From contig JBMOPO010000011.1 of NCBI GenBank assembly GCA_049325095.1, positions 1 through 64,000 of the forward strand: DNA of 64,000 nt. Direction: 5' to 3'. Every line of letters starts with the position of its first letter. Position 1 is the stretch's first letter. Shown here piece after piece: positions 16,404-25,053 of this stretch. Both the position numbers and the translations under genes were made by a program. This DNA is from JAGPUQ01 sp049325095 (GTDB taxonomy: Bacteria > Pseudomonadota > Gammaproteobacteria > Pseudomonadales > Porticoccaceae). Under the pieces are notes generated by a model. It was not told the DNA's origin and did not search any database. It worked only from the letters and a program-made list of their open reading frames with translations.

Positions 16404-16439
16404 ATGTCCGGGGCAGGAACCCCTCGACCCAGCGCTTGT

Positions 16440-16573
16440 GAAGCGATGCACATGCCGTGCATTGCTTCCTCGCGTCGCGAGTCCGGGACCGGCCCGGACT
16501 CGCTCCCGCGAATCGAGCCCTCGCGTGCCCGATTCGCATCCCTGCGGCGGCGGGCTGCGCGCGTTCACGCGCT
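16440..16573 (-). repeat. Structured repeat element, copy D (inside tRNA operon)
   Basis: Reverse-strand copy of the dispersed hairpin element, between tRNA-Arg and tRNA-His. In element order it shows a small GCGCG hairpin, a degenerate second stem, an 11-bp stem GCGAATCGGGC/GCTCGATTCGC with one G-U, a perfect 11-bp stem GCGAGTCCGGG/CCCGGACTCGC and the terminal stem GAAGCAATGCAC/GTGCATCGCTTC with one mismatch. Relative to copies A and B, an A-T pair in the fourth stem is replaced by G-C. Confidence 0.75.
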
Positions 16574-16590
16574 CCGCCGCAACGGGAAAT

Positions 16591-16667
<77 letters not shown>

Positions 16668-16735
16668 ACGGCCGTGGCGCGACCAGCCCGCTCGGGCCCC
16701 GGCATCTCTCGACCTCCAGGACGATACCGCCAATC

Positions 16736-16812
16736 TGGTCGGGGAAGAGGGATTTGAACCCCCGACATCCTGCTCCCAAAGCAGGCGCGCTACCAGACTG
16801 CGCTATTCCCCG
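16736..16812 (-). tRNA. tRNA-Pro (TGG)
   Basis: Reverse-strand cloverleaf with acceptor CGGGGAA/TTCCCCG, anticodon TGG in CTTTGGGAG, T-loop GTTCAAAT and an encoded CCA end. First gene of the tRNA operon. Confidence 0.96.
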
Positions 16813-16954
16813 GGCTACCGTCTCGCGTGAGCGAGGCGCGATCATACGCCCGGCCCCGGGGAGGGTCAATTTCGCCGCGGGTTGCGCCGCCCCGTGGTTT
16901 CGACGGCCGCGGGGCTCGTGCCACAATACCGGCCCGCAGCTCGCAGCTCCCCGC

Positions 16955-17800
16955 ATGTCCGCCATTGTTCTCGACGGCAAATCGCTGGCCGCCCGCACCG
17001 AAGCGGAAATCGCCCGCCGCACCAGCGCCCTCATGGCCCGCAACGGCGGCCGGCGACCGGTCCTGGCCACCATTCTGGTGGGCGAGGATCCGGCATCGGC
17101 CACCTATGTGCGCATGAAGCGCAACGCCTGTGCCCGGGTCGGGCTGGATTCCCTGGCCCTGGAACTGCCTGCCGCCACCACCACGGAGGAGCTGCTCGAC
17201 CGGATCGCGGCGCTCAACGCCAACCCCGACTGCCACGGCATCCTGCTCCAGCACCCGGTGCCGGGGCAGATCGACGAGCGGCGCTGCTTCGACGCCATCG
17301 CTCCCGAGAAGGACGTGGATGGCGTCACCTGCGCCGGGTTCGGCCGCATGGCCATGGGCGTGCCCGCCTACGGCTCGGCCACGCCCCGGGGCATCATGCG
17401 CCTGCTGGCCGCCCATGACATCGCGCTGTCCGGCCGGCACGCGGTGGTCGTCGGCCGCAGCCCCATCCTCGGCAAGCCGATGGCGATGATGCTGCTCAAC
17501 GCCGACGCCACGGTCACCATCTGTCATTCCCGCACCCGCGACCTGCCCGGCATCCTGCGCCGGGCCGACCTGGTGGTGGGCGCCGTCGGCCGACCGGAAT
17601 TCATCCGCGGCGACTGGATCGGCGATGGCGCGGTGGTGGTCGACGCCGGCTATCATCCGGGCGGGGTGGGCGACATCGAGCTCGCCGCGCTACGGGATCG
17701 GGTCGCCGCCTATACTCCGGTGCCGGGGGGCGTCGGGCCCATGACCATCAACACCCTGATCCTGCAAACCCTGGAGGCCGCCGAGCGGGCGGCGCCCTGA
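16955..17800 (+). CDS. folD: Bifunctional methylene-THF dehydrogenase/cyclohydrolase
   Basis: A 281-residue FolD that interconverts 5,10-methylene-, methenyl- and 10-formyl-tetrahydrofolate with NADP. Family signatures are YVRMKRNAC with the catalytic Lys, HGILLQHPVP, EKDVDGV, VVGRSPILGKPMAMML and the C-terminal PVPGGVGPMT. Start ATG 16955 gives the normal length. A CACAATACC box lies about 30 bp upstream. It supplies one-carbon units used by purine synthesis (purL and purB also lie in this window). Confidence 0.96.
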   Translation: MSAIVLDGKSLAARTEAEIARRTSALMARNGGRRPVLATILVGEDPASATYVRMKRNACARVGLDSLALELPAATTTEELLDRIAALNANPDCHGILLQHPVPGQIDERRCFDAIAPEKDVDGVTCAGFGRMAMGVPAYGSATPRGIMRLLAAHDIALSGRHAVVVGRSPILGKPMAMMLLNADATVTICHSRTRDLPGILRRADLVVGAVGRPEFIRGDWIGDGAVVVDAGYHPGGVGDIELAALRDRVAAYTPVPGGVGPMTINTLILQTLEAAERAAP

Positions 17801-17858
17801 GCGGCCGCACCCCGAGGCTCCGGCGTCTCCAGTCCCAGTCACCCGGCGGAAGCAACCC

Positions 17859-18650
17859 GTGTTCAGCTACGTAGACCCCGGCATTCGCGAGCAACTCATC
17901 GCCAAACATCAGCTCATCGATCTCGACCGGGAAGGCCGGGAAATCCGCGGCGAGGGGCAACCCTATATCTCGCTGCTGGGGCCGGTGACCATCCCGCGCC
18001 TCATCCACGGCCGCGAGGTGGCGCTGGACTGGTACCCCTTCGTGCGCCGGATGGAACTCACCCAGGTGCTGGAGGCGGCCCGCCAGGTCACCGACGGGGC
18101 CAGCGCCGCCTTCCGCGAGCTGCTGCACGCCAACATGTCGGTCAACTCGGTGTTCGCCCTGCCGGGGTTTCGCGCCGCCGCCGAGCCCCTGGTCCGGGTG
18201 CACTCCTGCTGCCTGACCGGCGACATCTTCGGCTCGATGCGCTGCGACTGCGGGCCGCAACTCTCCGCGGCCTTCGAGCAGATGCTCGCCGCCGGCACCG
18301 GGGCCGTGATCTACATGTCGGGCCACGAGGGCCGCGGCATCGGCCTCTGGGCCAAGGCCATCACCTATCTGCTCCAGGACGCCGGGCAGGACACCTTTCA
18401 GGCCAATGTCTCGCTGGGGCTGCCCGAGGACTCCCGCGACTTCACCGACGCGGCGGTCGTGCTGCGCCACCTGCTCGACGACCGGCCGGTGCAACTGTTG
18501 TCCAACAACCCCCACAAACGCGAGGACCTCGAACGCGGCGGGCAGCGAATCTCCCGGGTGGTACCCCTGGTATCCGGCGTCACCGCCCACAATCTGCGTT
18601 ACATCCGCTCCAAGCGGGACAAGGGCCACCTGCTGCCGGAGGATCTCTGA
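17859..18650 (+). CDS. ribA: GTP cyclohydrolase II-type protein
   Basis: A 263-residue protein whose core opens the imidazole ring of GTP at the start of riboflavin synthesis. The zinc site is Cys118, Cys129 and Cys131 in CCLTGDIFGSMRCDCG, and GHEGRGIGLW carries the catalytic Arg/Tyr-loop region. LLSNNPHKREDLERGG replaces the usual LMTNNP-type segment. It is longer than typical RibA (about 200) because of an N-terminal extension of about 60 residues. Start is GTG 17859. This diverged form could differ in product, so the riboflavin assignment is probable and not certain. Confidence 0.8.
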   Translation: MFSYVDPGIREQLIAKHQLIDLDREGREIRGEGQPYISLLGPVTIPRLIHGREVALDWYPFVRRMELTQVLEAARQVTDGASAAFRELLHANMSVNSVFALPGFRAAAEPLVRVHSCCLTGDIFGSMRCDCGPQLSAAFEQMLAAGTGAVIYMSGHEGRGIGLWAKAITYLLQDAGQDTFQANVSLGLPEDSRDFTDAAVVLRHLLDDRPVQLLSNNPHKREDLERGGQRISRVVPLVSGVTAHNLRYIRSKRDKGHLLPEDL

Positions 18651-18740
18651 CCCCGGACCGGCGGCATTCCCCCTGCAACACGATTGGGAGAAACTGACCG
18701 CCTCGGCGATTCCGCCCCCACCACCCCGGAGGATCGAAGT

Positions 18741-19742
18741 ATGCGAGTGGCCATCAACGGGTACGGACGCATCGGGCGCTGCATCCTGCGCGCCATCACC
18801 GAACGGAACCTGCAGGACCGGCTGGAGATCGTCGCCATCAACGATCTCAGCGACCTCGGGATCATGGCCCACCTGACCCGGTTCGACTCCACCCATGGCC
18901 CCTTCCGCGGCCGCGTGGAAACCGGACCCGGCACCTTGATCGTCGATGGCCGCGCGATTCCGGTGACGGCGATCAAGGATCCCGCCGATCTGCCCTGGCG
19001 CGAACACCAGGTCGACCTGGTGCTCGAATGCGCCGGCAAGTTCAAGCAGCGCAGCGCCCTGGCCGGCCATCTGGACGCCGGCGCGCAACGCGTGCTGGTC
19101 AGCCACCCGGTGGGGGATGCCGACCGCACCCTGGTCTACGGCGTCAATCACGAGCAGCTCACCGCGGCCGACCGCATCGTCTCCAATGCCTCCTGCACCA
19201 CCAACTGCCTGGCTCCCGTCGCCAAGATCCTGCACGATCGGATCGGCATCGAGCAGGGCATCATGACCACCATCCATGCCGTGACCAACGACCAGCAGCT
19301 GCTCGACAAGGCCCATGGCGACCCCTACCGGGCGCGCGGGGCCATGCAGTCCATCGTGCCGACCAAGACCGGGGCCGCGGCGGCGGTGGGCCTGGTGCTG
19401 CCGGAACTGGCCGGCAGGCTGTCGGGCATGGCGCTGCGGGTGCCGGTCGCCAATGTCTCCCTGGTCGACCTCCATTTCACCGCCCGGCGCGATACCTCGG
19501 TGGATGAGATCAATCAGGTGATGCGGGAGGCCGCCGCCGGTGCCTGGCAGGGGATTCTGGCCTGCAACGAGCTGCCGCTGGTGTCCGTCGATTTCAATCA
19601 CCACCCGGCGTCGAGCATCTTCGATCTCCACCACACCGCGGTCGCCGGGCGCCAGGCCAAGGTCATGAGCTGGTACGACAACGAGTGGGGTTTCACCAAT
19701 CGCATGATCGACGTGGCCCTGTACCTGAGCCGCTCGGGCTGA
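18741..19742 (+). CDS. gap: Glyceraldehyde-3-phosphate dehydrogenase
   Basis: A 333-residue glycolytic dehydrogenase. The NAD fold opens with INGYGRIGR, the active-site cysteine is in SNASCTTNCLAP, and TKTGAAAAVG and WYDNEWGF mark substrate binding. Start ATG 18741 follows GGAGGATCG. The active-site surroundings fit GAPDH better than erythrose-4-phosphate dehydrogenase. It is followed after 5 bp by a phosphodiesterase and then a GlpD-like gene, a triose and glycerol phosphate grouping. Confidence 0.92.
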   Translation: MRVAINGYGRIGRCILRAITERNLQDRLEIVAINDLSDLGIMAHLTRFDSTHGPFRGRVETGPGTLIVDGRAIPVTAIKDPADLPWREHQVDLVLECAGKFKQRSALAGHLDAGAQRVLVSHPVGDADRTLVYGVNHEQLTAADRIVSNASCTTNCLAPVAKILHDRIGIEQGIMTTIHAVTNDQQLLDKAHGDPYRARGAMQSIVPTKTGAAAAVGLVLPELAGRLSGMALRVPVANVSLVDLHFTARRDTSVDEINQVMREAAAGAWQGILACNELPLVSVDFNHHPASSIFDLHHTAVAGRQAKVMSWYDNEWGFTNRMIDVALYLSRSG

Positions 19743-19747
19743 CGGGG

Positions 19748-20491
19748 ATGCCGTTCGCAGAGCGGCTGGTCGCGCACCGCGGCTACCGGCGGCACTACCC
19801 CGAGAACACCCTGCTCGCCCATCGCGAGGCCGTGGCCGCCGGGGCGCGGGCGATCGAAACCGACATCCAACTGAGCGCCGACTTGCAGCCGGTGCTCTAC
19901 CACGATGCCACCCTGGCCCGGGTCAGCGGCCGCCGCGGGCGCATCGACGCCCACCCGCTCGGCCAACTGCTGGGGCTGCCGGCCCATGAGCCGCGCCGCT
20001 TCGGCCAGCGCTTCGCCGCCAACACCATCACGCCGCTGGCGGCGCTGGCGGCCTGGCTGGCCGACCACCCGGAAGTCACCGCCTATGTCGAGGTCAAGCG
20101 CGAAGCCCTGGCCTTCGCCGGGGCGGCGGCCTGTTACCGGAGCATCGCCGATTGCCTGGCGCCGATCGCGGGCCGGTGCGTGCTGATCAGCTTCGACTAC
20201 GCGTTCATCGCCCATGCCCGTGAGCGGGGCTGGCGCCGCTGCGGCCTGGTGCTGGAGCGCTGGCGCGATCACCACAGCCGCGAACTGGCCGGGCTGCATC
20301 CTGAAGCCCTGTTCTGCGATTACCGCAAGGTGCCCGCCCGGGCCCGGCTGGACGACCTGGTCCCCGAACTGGTGCTCTACGAAATCGCCACTGCCGACCT
20401 CGCCCTGCACTGGCTGGAGCGCGGCGCCGACCGCATCGAGACTTTCGACATCGGCGGCCTGCTGCACGCCCTCACCCGGCATCGGCTGTGA
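19748..20491 (+). CDS. Glycerophosphodiester phosphodiesterase
   Basis: A 247-residue GDPD-family enzyme with the TIM-barrel motifs AHRG, PENT, the metal pair ETDIQLS and the catalytic histidine in YHDATL. It hydrolyses glycerophosphodiesters to glycerol-3-phosphate and an alcohol. No signal peptide, so it is cytoplasmic. It begins 5 bp after gap and its stop overlaps the GTG start of the GlpD-like gene, so the product can pass directly to that dehydrogenase. Confidence 0.88.
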   Translation: MPFAERLVAHRGYRRHYPENTLLAHREAVAAGARAIETDIQLSADLQPVLYHDATLARVSGRRGRIDAHPLGQLLGLPAHEPRRFGQRFAANTITPLAALAAWLADHPEVTAYVEVKREALAFAGAAACYRSIADCLAPIAGRCVLISFDYAFIAHARERGWRRCGLVLERWRDHHSRELAGLHPEALFCDYRKVPARARLDDLVPELVLYEIATADLALHWLERGADRIETFDIGGLLHALTRHRL

Positions 20492-21681
20492 CGGCCGGCG
20501 CGAACCACACCGGCGGACCCTACGACCTGGCGGTGATCGGCGGCGGCATCCAGGGCGCCGGGGTCGCCCAGGCCGGCGCCGCCGCCGGCCACCGCGTGCT
20601 ACTGGTCGAGCGGGACCACTGGGGCGCCGGCACCTCCAGCCGGTCGACCAAGCTCATCCACGGCGGACTGCGCTACCTGCGCAACGGCGAGTTCCGGCTG
20701 GTGCGCGAAAGCCTGCGCGAGCGGCGCATCCTGGAGCGCATCGCCCCCCACCTGGTGTGGCCGGAGCGCTTTCACATCCCGGTGTATCGGACCTCGCGCA
20801 CCCGGCCCTGGCAATTGCGCCTGGGCCTCGGCCTGTACTGGGCGCTGGCCGGCGGTGGCGCCGACAGCCGCTTCACCCGCCTGGAGCCGGCGGACTGGCC
20901 GCAGCTCCGCGGTCTGCGGACCGACGGACTGGAGGCGGTGTTCTGCTATCCGGACGCGCGCACCCAGGATCGCCGCCTGACCGCCGCGGTGGCCGCCTCG
21001 GCCGCCGCGCTGGGCGCCGATCTGGCCTGCCCGGCGCGGCTGCTGGCGGCCGGCTGGCAGGGCGATCGCTGGCAGATTGAACTGCACGGGCCGGCGGGGC
21101 GCCGCGAGGTGGCGGCCCGCATCCTCGTCAATTGCGCGGGCCCCTGGGCCGATCAGGTGGCCGGGCTCCTCTCCCCGCGACCTCCCCAGCCGCGCATCGA
21201 GCTGGTCCAGGGCGCCCACCTGGTGCTGTCCCGGCCGGCCGTCGATCGCTGCTACTACCTGGAAGTCCCCGCAGACGGCCGCGCGGTGTTCCTGCTGCCC
21301 TGGGAAGGGGGCTCCCTGCTCGGCTCCACGGAAACCCCCTTTTCCGGCGCTCCCGAGGACGCCCGGATCACCCCGGAGGAGGAGCGGTATCTGCTGCGCG
21401 TGCTGCACCACTATTTTCCGGACGCGGCGGTGGAGGTTCGCGAGCGCCTGGCCGGCCTGCGCGTGCTGCCCGCGGCATCGGCGGCGCCATTGCGGCGCAG
21501 CCGGGAAGTGATGCTGATGCATTCTCCCCGGCGCCGGCCCAACTACATCGCAGTCTACGGCGGCAAGCTCACCGGCTACCGGGCCACCGCCGCCCGGGTG
21601 CTGCGCCTCGCGGCGCGCAGCCTGCCCCGCCGCCGGCCGCGCGCGGATACCGCCCGGCTCGCACTGCCCGCCGCCGATTGA
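20488..21681 (+). CDS. FAD-dependent glycerol-3-phosphate dehydrogenase-like protein (short)
   Basis: A 397-residue flavoprotein of the DAO/GlpD family. FAD binding is at VIGGGIQGAG near residue 18; STKLIHGGLRYL and YGGKLTGYR are the GlpD signatures. Full-length GlpD is about 500 residues or more, and here the C-terminal cap domain is missing, so the protein stops soon after the FAD domain. Start GTG 20488 overlaps the previous stop. It would oxidise glycerol-3-phosphate to dihydroxyacetone phosphate with electrons to quinone. The short form may have a different acceptor. Confidence 0.8.
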   Translation: MTAGANHTGGPYDLAVIGGGIQGAGVAQAGAAAGHRVLLVERDHWGAGTSSRSTKLIHGGLRYLRNGEFRLVRESLRERRILERIAPHLVWPERFHIPVYRTSRTRPWQLRLGLGLYWALAGGGADSRFTRLEPADWPQLRGLRTDGLEAVFCYPDARTQDRRLTAAVAASAAALGADLACPARLLAAGWQGDRWQIELHGPAGRREVAARILVNCAGPWADQVAGLLSPRPPQPRIELVQGAHLVLSRPAVDRCYYLEVPADGRAVFLLPWEGGSLLGSTETPFSGAPEDARITPEEERYLLRVLHHYFPDAAVEVRERLAGLRVLPAASAAPLRRSREVMLMHSPRRRPNYIAVYGGKLTGYRATAARVLRLAARSLPRRRPRADTARLALPAAD

Positions 21682-21773
21682 CGCCCGGGCGACCTCTCAT
21701 TGATCCGCGTCATTGGGCGGGCGGCGCCGGGGCCATAGGCTGTCGCCTGTCCACTACCGCTCGGGAGACCCCC

Positions 21774-21878
21774 ATGGACGCGCTCAGCGACAGAGAGACC
21801 GCCAAACGCCTGGCGATCACCATCGGCACCCTGGTGCTGGTGATGCTCGCGTTCATCCTCGCCGCCAATCTGGTCTGA
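21774..21878 (+). CDS. Small single-span membrane protein, 34 residues
   Basis: A 34-codon gene with GGGAGA as ribosome site 6 bp before the ATG. MDALSDRETAKR is followed by one hydrophobic helix (IGTLVLVMLAFILAANLV) to the end. The charged N-terminus and clean helix look like a genuine small membrane protein, not a random frame. No homology recognised. It stands alone between the GlpD-like and aldolase genes. Confidence 0.55.
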   Translation: MDALSDRETAKRLAITIGTLVLVMLAFILAANLV

Positions 21879-22142
21879 GCGCCCGCAAAGATTGCGCCGC
21901 GGGTGAAGGCAGGCCGCATTTCGCCGCAGCGGAGCAACCGCAGGGTATCGCAATACCCGAGGATTGCGAGCACCGCCGGAACGCGGGCTGCCGAGCGCGG
22001 CAGCAAGATTCACCGGCGCTGAGGCTGCCGCCGGACCGGCTGTGCACGACCGCCTGCGCCGCGCCGTTCACCGCGGGGCATGGCAGCGGCCCCGCCCGGC
22101 CCCTATAGTGGATCCCAAACGCACTCGACGGCGGAGCCGACC

Positions 22143-22940
22143 ATGAACCAACCGGCCTACGAGGTGATCAAGCCCCCGCGCGGCGGCACGGCCTGGCAGC
22201 CGCCCGTCCACTCCTCCCCCGCAGAAGAACGCAGCCACCGCAAGCGCTGCCTCACCGCCGCCTTGCGGCTGTTCGGCAGGTTCGGTTTCGACGAGGGCGC
22301 GGCCGGCCACATCACCGTCCGCGATCCGGAATACCCCGACCGCTTCTGGGTGAATCCCTTCGGCGTCTCCTTCAAGCACATGCAGATCGCCGATCTGTTG
22401 CTGGTCGACCACCGCGGCGAGATCCTGGAGGGCGAGGGACTGCTCAACGCCGCGGCCTTCGCGATCCACGGCGCCATCCACGCCGCGCGGCCCGACGTGG
22501 TGGCCGCCGCCCACGCCCATTCGGTCTACGGCAAGAGCTGGTCCAGCCTGGGGCGCACGCTCGATCCCCTGACCCAGGACGCCTGCGCCTTCTATCAGGA
22601 TCATGTGCTGTTCGAAGACTTCACCGGCGTGGTGCTGGACCCGGAGGAGGGCCGCCGCATCGCCGCCGCCCTGGGGCCGCACAAGGCGTGCATCCTGCAG
22701 AACCACGGCCTGCTGACGGTCGGCCGGACCCTGGAGGCGGCGGCCTGGTGGTTCATCACCATGGAGCGCTCCTGTCAGGCGCAACTGCTCGCCGAGGCCG
22801 CCGGGACGCCGCGCCTGATCCGCCCGGAGGTCGCCGCGCTCACCCGCGACACCGTGGGCACCGAGCAGGCCGGCTGGTTCAACTTCCAGCCGCTCTACCA
22901 GAGCCTGCTCGCCGAGCAGCCGGACCTGCGCGCCGCCTGA
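22143..22940 (+). CDS. Class II aldolase/adducin-family protein
   Basis: A 265-residue class II aldolase-fold protein. The zinc site is AAHAHSVYG (two His) plus the His in QNHGLLTVG, with a conserved Glu in the N-terminal part. The family includes fuculose- and ribulose-phosphate aldolases and uncharacterised adducin-like enzymes; this longer form is the type often seen near catabolic genes. Substrate unknown. Its stop codon lies inside the first hairpin of structured repeat copy A. Confidence 0.85.
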   Translation: MNQPAYEVIKPPRGGTAWQPPVHSSPAEERSHRKRCLTAALRLFGRFGFDEGAAGHITVRDPEYPDRFWVNPFGVSFKHMQIADLLLVDHRGEILEGEGLLNAAAFAIHGAIHAARPDVVAAAHAHSVYGKSWSSLGRTLDPLTQDACAFYQDHVLFEDFTGVVLDPEEGRRIAAALGPHKACILQNHGLLTVGRTLEAAAWWFITMERSCQAQLLAEAAGTPRLIRPEVAALTRDTVGTEQAGWFNFQPLYQSLLAEQPDLRAA

Positions 22941-23083
22941 GCGCCGGTGAATTTTTCCGGCGCTCGGCCCCGGCCAGGGAGGGCCGGTCGCGGATCAAGC
23001 ACGCCGGGGCTTGATCCGCGCGAGCAAGTCCGGGCCTGTACCGGACTTGCGACAGAAGCAATGCACAGGACGTGCATTGCTTC
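22938..23083 (+). repeat. Structured repeat element, copy A (complete, five hairpins)
   Basis: Five stems in order: GAGCGCCGG/CCGGCGCTC (22939-22965, holding part of the aldolase stop), CCGGCC/GGCCGG (22970-22987), CGCGGATCAAGC/GCTTGATCCGCG (22989-23020), GCAAGTCCGG/CCGGACTTGC (23024-23050) and GAAGCAATGCAC/GTGCATTGCTTC (23055-23083, loop AGGAC). All arms are perfect. No T-run follows. It lies between convergent genes and is a reference copy for the family. Confidence 0.85.
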
Positions 23084-23137
23084 GACAGACTCTGAGCGCG
23101 GCGCGCCGCCCGCTCCCGCGACCCGGCGCGCGGCCGG

Positions 23138-23929
23138 TCACCAGTTGTTGCGCAGCTCCCGGAGCCGGAGGAACAGGGTCTGGGGATCGGGCCGCTCGCC
23201 CAGCTCGGGAAAGGCCTCCCGCAGGCGCGCGATCACCGTGGGGCTGTGCAGGCGGAAGAAGGTGTTGATCTCCTTTTCCTGCGCCAGGGTGGTGACCAGG
23301 GCCCGCGCCGGGTCCTGCTGTTCGGTGCGCGCCAGCAGCGCGCGGGCCGCCGCGTTGTCCGGCTCGCGGTCAAGGGTGAACCTGAGGTTGTTGGCGATGT
23401 AATCGTGCCCGGGATAGATCAGGGTGTCATCGGGAAGCCGCGCAAGCTGTTCGCTGAACGTCCGATAGAGCGCTTCCGGGTGACCGCCGTGATGGCAGTT
23501 GCCGGCCCCGGCGTTGAACAGGGTGTCGCCGCAGAACAGCGCCGGCTGCTCGGTCTTGGACAACAGGCAGATGTGGCTCATGGTATGACCCGGCGTGTCC
23601 AGGGCCAGGAGCTCCACGGTGCGGCCGACCCGGATCACATCCCCCGCCGCCAGGCCGCGGTCGACGCCGGGAATGCGGTCGCGGGCATTGGCGTGGGCCA
23701 GGATCCTGGCCCCGGTGGCCGCCGCCAGGGCGGCATTGCCGCCGGTGTGGTCGAAGTGCTCGTGGGTGTTGAGGATCTGGGTGATGTCCCAGCCGCGCGC
23801 CTTGGCGACCGCCAGGCAGAGGTCGTGGGCCAGGGGGTCGATGGCCAGCGCCTCGCCGGTTTCCAGGCAGGCGATCAGATAATTGAAGTTGCGGTAATCG
23901 TTGCCGGTCCAGATCTGTTCGACGATCAT
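23138..23929 (-). CDS. gloB: Hydroxyacylglutathione hydrolase (glyoxalase II)
   Basis: A 263-residue metallo-beta-lactamase-fold hydrolase that splits S-D-lactoylglutathione. The binuclear metal motif is THEHFDHTGG, followed by DTPGHTMSH, FCGDTLFNAG and the glutathione-binding end with YPGHDYIANNLRF. The C-terminal helical domain is present at normal length. Start ATG 23929 follows GAGGAGAAGAG. It is the last gene of the reverse-strand run and faces repeat copy A. Confidence 0.93.
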   Translation of the reverse strand: MIVEQIWTGNDYRNFNYLIACLETGEALAIDPLAHDLCLAVAKARGWDITQILNTHEHFDHTGGNAALAAATGARILAHANARDRIPGVDRGLAAGDVIRVGRTVELLALDTPGHTMSHICLLSKTEQPALFCGDTLFNAGAGNCHHGGHPEALYRTFSEQLARLPDDTLIYPGHDYIANNLRFTLDREPDNAAARALLARTEQQDPARALVTTLAQEKEINTFFRLHSPTVIARLREAFPELGERPDPQTLFLRLRELRNNW

Positions 23930-23957
23930 CTCTTCTCCTCCTCCGGCGCCCGGCCGG

Positions 23958-24962
23958 TCATTGCGCCAGGGCGCGCAGCAGCGCGCCGCGCTCCTCGGGC
24001 GCGACGAAATCCAAATCCAGGGTGAGGCGGTCGACCAGGCCGGCGAAGCGGCGCCGCAGCTCGGGGACGATCGCCCCGGGCTCGCCCACCACGGCGAAGG
24101 TGTGCAGCATTTCGTCGTCGATCAACTCGCCCATGGCCTGCCAGCGACCCTGCTTGGAGAGCCGGTTGAGCTCCGGCTGCAACTCGCCCCAGCCATGGAC
24201 CTCCAGCACCGGGCGATAGGCCGGGGTGGACGCGTAGAAGGCGATCCGCTCGCAGACCGCGCGGCGCGCCCGCGCCAGCTCCTCCTCGGTCCGCCCGGAC
24301 ACCACGAAGGGCCCATGGGACAGCTCGAACGCCCGCCGCTCCAGGCCGCGCGCCGCCAACCCCGCCTCGATCACCGGCAGGCTGTGGTCGCGCAGGTAGG
24401 TCACCGAGGTCAGCGGGTGGACCAGCAGGCCGTCGCACAGATCCGCGGCCACCCGCGTCATGTGCGGACCCACGGCGGCCAGAAACACCCGGGGCGGGCC
24501 GGCCTCGCTCGGCTTGGGCGTGAAGACCGGCGTCATCAGCGTGTGCTGGTAGAACTGGCCGCGGAAATTCAGGGGTTCGCCCTGATACCAGTTGGCCCAG
24601 ATGGCCCGCAGGGCGGCGATGAACTCGCGCATGCGCGCCGCCGGCTGCGACCAGGGCATGGAGAAGCGCCGCTCGATGTGGGCGCGGATCTGGGAGCCCA
24701 GGCCGAGGATGAAGCGCCCGCCGGAATACCGGCTGAGGTCGTTGCCGATCGCCGCCAGGGTCATCGGATTGCGCGCGAAGGCCACCGCGATGGCCGTGGT
24801 CAGTTCCAGGCGGCGGCTGTGTTCGGCGGCGAGCAGCAGCGGGAAGAAGGGATCGTGGCCGGTCTCCACGGTCTGCACGCCGGCGTAGCCGGCCGCCTCC
24901 AGCTCGGCCACCGCCGCGGGAATCGCGCGCAGCTCGGCATGCAGGGGAACATCGACTTTCAT
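23958..24962 (-). CDS. LLM-class F420-dependent oxidoreductase
   Basis: A 334-residue luciferase-like monooxygenase-fold protein of the type named TIGR03617 in mycobacteria. Landmarks are VQTVETGHDPFF, TAIAVAFARNPM, GLGSQIRAHIERR and LVHPLTSVTYL. The cofactor is predicted to be F420 or FMN from the family only. It precedes gloB by 28 bp and may share a transcript. No target compound can be assigned. Confidence 0.82.
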   Translation of the reverse strand: MKVDVPLHAELRAIPAAVAELEAAGYAGVQTVETGHDPFFPLLLAAEHSRRLELTTAIAVAFARNPMTLAAIGNDLSRYSGGRFILGLGSQIRAHIERRFSMPWSQPAARMREFIAALRAIWANWYQGEPLNFRGQFYQHTLMTPVFTPKPSEAGPPRVFLAAVGPHMTRVAADLCDGLLVHPLTSVTYLRDHSLPVIEAGLAARGLERRAFELSHGPFVVSGRTEEELARARRAVCERIAFYASTPAYRPVLEVHGWGELQPELNRLSKQGRWQAMGELIDDEMLHTFAVVGEPGAIVPELRRRFAGLVDRLTLDLDFVAPEERGALLRALAQ

Positions 24963-25053
24963 GGCTGATCTCCGGGTCGGGAATCGGCATCCCGGCCAGC
25001 ATAGTGGAAACCGGGCCGCCGCCGCCGCTCCGCTGTGACCGCCGCGGCGGCGG

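Noticed and set aside
18741..19742. Erythrose-4-phosphate dehydrogenase (epd) for this gene
   Set aside because: The active-site region and TKTGAAAAVG fit glyceraldehyde-3-phosphate dehydrogenase better, and it stands next to glycerol-phosphate genes.
23055..23083. Short peptides such as MHRTCIAS inside the repeat copies
   Set aside because: They come from the conserved stem-loop sequence, differ in frame and lack ribosome sites. The covarying stems explain the conservation.
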